Assembly: GCA_010909725.1 (NCBI GenBank)
Contig: JAACMV010000014.1
Coordinates: 558,001-622,000, forward strand
From: Picochlorum sp. 'celeri'
Lineage: Eukaryota > Chlorophyta > Trebouxiophyceae
DNA: 64,000 nucleotides
Direction: 5' to 3'
A model generated the notes under the pieces. That model was given only the letters and a program-made list of their open reading frames with translations, was not told the origin of the DNA and did no database searches. Of this stretch, positions 63,196-64,000 are shown one piece after another. The first letter of the stretch is position 1. Each line of letters starts with the position of its first letter. The translations under genes were made by a program, and so were the position numbers.

Positions 63196-64000
63196 ATGGA
63201 TGAAAAGCCTTCTCAGAATGCTCAAGAACAAGAGCAGGAAGCAGTTGCTTTGGAAGCGGAGATACAGGCATTGCGATGTAAATTGCATGCATTAGAGTCT
63301 CAGTATTCCAAGCATATGGCACGGGATGCAGGAATGTCCTCCCATCACCGCAATGGCACATGGGATGCATCTGGTCATGGATTGTCGAAAGGGCAGGTTG
63401 AACGATACAGCAGGCAAATCATACTTCCCAGTTTTGGTGTATCAAGTACGTGATGCATCTTCATAGGTACATGGTGTGCAATGCTGATGTGTTGTATGGT
63501 ACATGTGCAGGTCAGTCAAAGCTCTGTAGAGGGTCTGTTCTTGTTGTTGGAGCAGGTGGTCTCGGTAGTCCTGCGCTGTTGTATTTGGCTGCTGCGGGGG
63601 TGGGAAAGATTGGTATTGTCGATAGAGATGAAGTCGAATTGAGTAATATTCACAGACAAGTCATCCACAGGGAAGCTGCTGTTGGAGTGGCCAAGACAAC
63701 ATCAGCAGCAGAGGCTATCAGGCAGATCAATTCATCGATTGATGTCGAAGAATACACGGATGGTTTTACACCAAAAAATGCCCTAGATATCATTGAAAAG
63801 TATGATGTTGTCATGGATGCGTCAGATAATGCGCCAACAAGATATCTTATTAGCGATGCATGCTGCATTGCACAGAAACCGCTGGTGTCAGGGGCAGCAA
63901 TAGGAACAGACGGGCAACTGACCGTGTATTGTTACGGAGACGATGGGCCATGTTATCGATGCTTGTATCCAAACCCACCACCGGCGCAGAATTGTGCTCG
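63196..64000 (+). CDS. MOCS3: UBA4/MOCS3 (CNX5) E1-like activating enzyme, 5' part
   Basis: Exon 1 63196-63445, intron 65 bp (GTACGT donor, TGTGCAG acceptor), exon 2 from 63511 running off the window. Adenylates and thiolates URM1 and MOCS2A/CNX7 for tRNA thiolation and molybdenum cofactor synthesis. After an N-terminal coiled coil the block [16 protein letters not shown] leads to the ATP-binding [17 protein letters not shown], then [19 protein letters not shown] and [12 protein letters not shown]. The window ends after [11 protein letters not shown], the first zinc CxxC; the catalytic cysteine and the rhodanese domain lie beyond. Confidence 0.94.

Overview
The window is nuclear DNA from a photosynthetic eukaryote, most likely a green alga (Chlorophyta in the broad sense). 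Evidence: spliceosomal introns of about 59-154 bp, several with GTGCG donors and most with GCAG or TGTAG acceptors; a plant-type TOM20 with a C-terminal anchor; and green-lineage plastid proteins (FLU, divinyl reductase DVR, a TL29/APX4-like lumen protein, a lumenal FKBP, a DUF1995/LPA3-like protein). TGTAA follows several stop codons, which fits the green-algal poly(A) signal. I cannot name the species.

Layout. 0-10 kb: MLO-like, RAD51, methionine aminopeptidase 2, a GBP/atlastin-like GTPase, a CLEC16A/FPL protein and a DDX47/RRP3 helicase. All except RAD51 are broken by single-base indels that lie almost entirely in homopolymers, which looks like unpolished long-read sequence. 10-19 kb: LPA3-like and DVR (divergent, sharing a 233-bp promoter), an HMG-like protein, a secreted orphan, two adjacent Rpb11/AC19-like subunits, a DUF1499 plastid protein and an MBOAT acyltransferase. 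19-26 kb: a full-size PDR-type ABC transporter and Ecdysoneless. 26.7-39.8 kb: a near-perfect 6.2-kb tandem duplication carrying a PPR-SMR-cyclin gene, TOM20, ALG13 and CSL4, with RPL10A at its end. 40-64 kb: FLU, mTERF, HAD nucleotidase, eIF3f, COX10, FKBP, a small mL41-like gene, WNK kinase, a PDE12-YrdC fusion, TL29, an orphan, DIM1, DNAJC8, a TPR protein, an ankyrin protein, ERV1, RPT5 and the 5' part of UBA4/MOCS3.

The strongest signal is the duplication. Its junction joins codon 78 of RPL10A, in frame, to codon 54 of the PPR-SMR-cyclin gene. This makes an 1138-codon chimera under the RPL10A promoter. The junction carries 7 extra bases that match, with short flanking microhomology, a site about 600 bp beyond the RPL10A breakpoint, as expected for replicative template switching. 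Separately, the PPR-SMR-cyclin and PDE12-YrdC architectures are unusual fusions.

The genome is very compact. Convergent genes often end 3-10 bp apart, and co-oriented pairs lie 6-21 bp apart (CSL4-ALG13, DUF1499-MBOAT), which raises the possibility of polycistronic nuclear transcripts.
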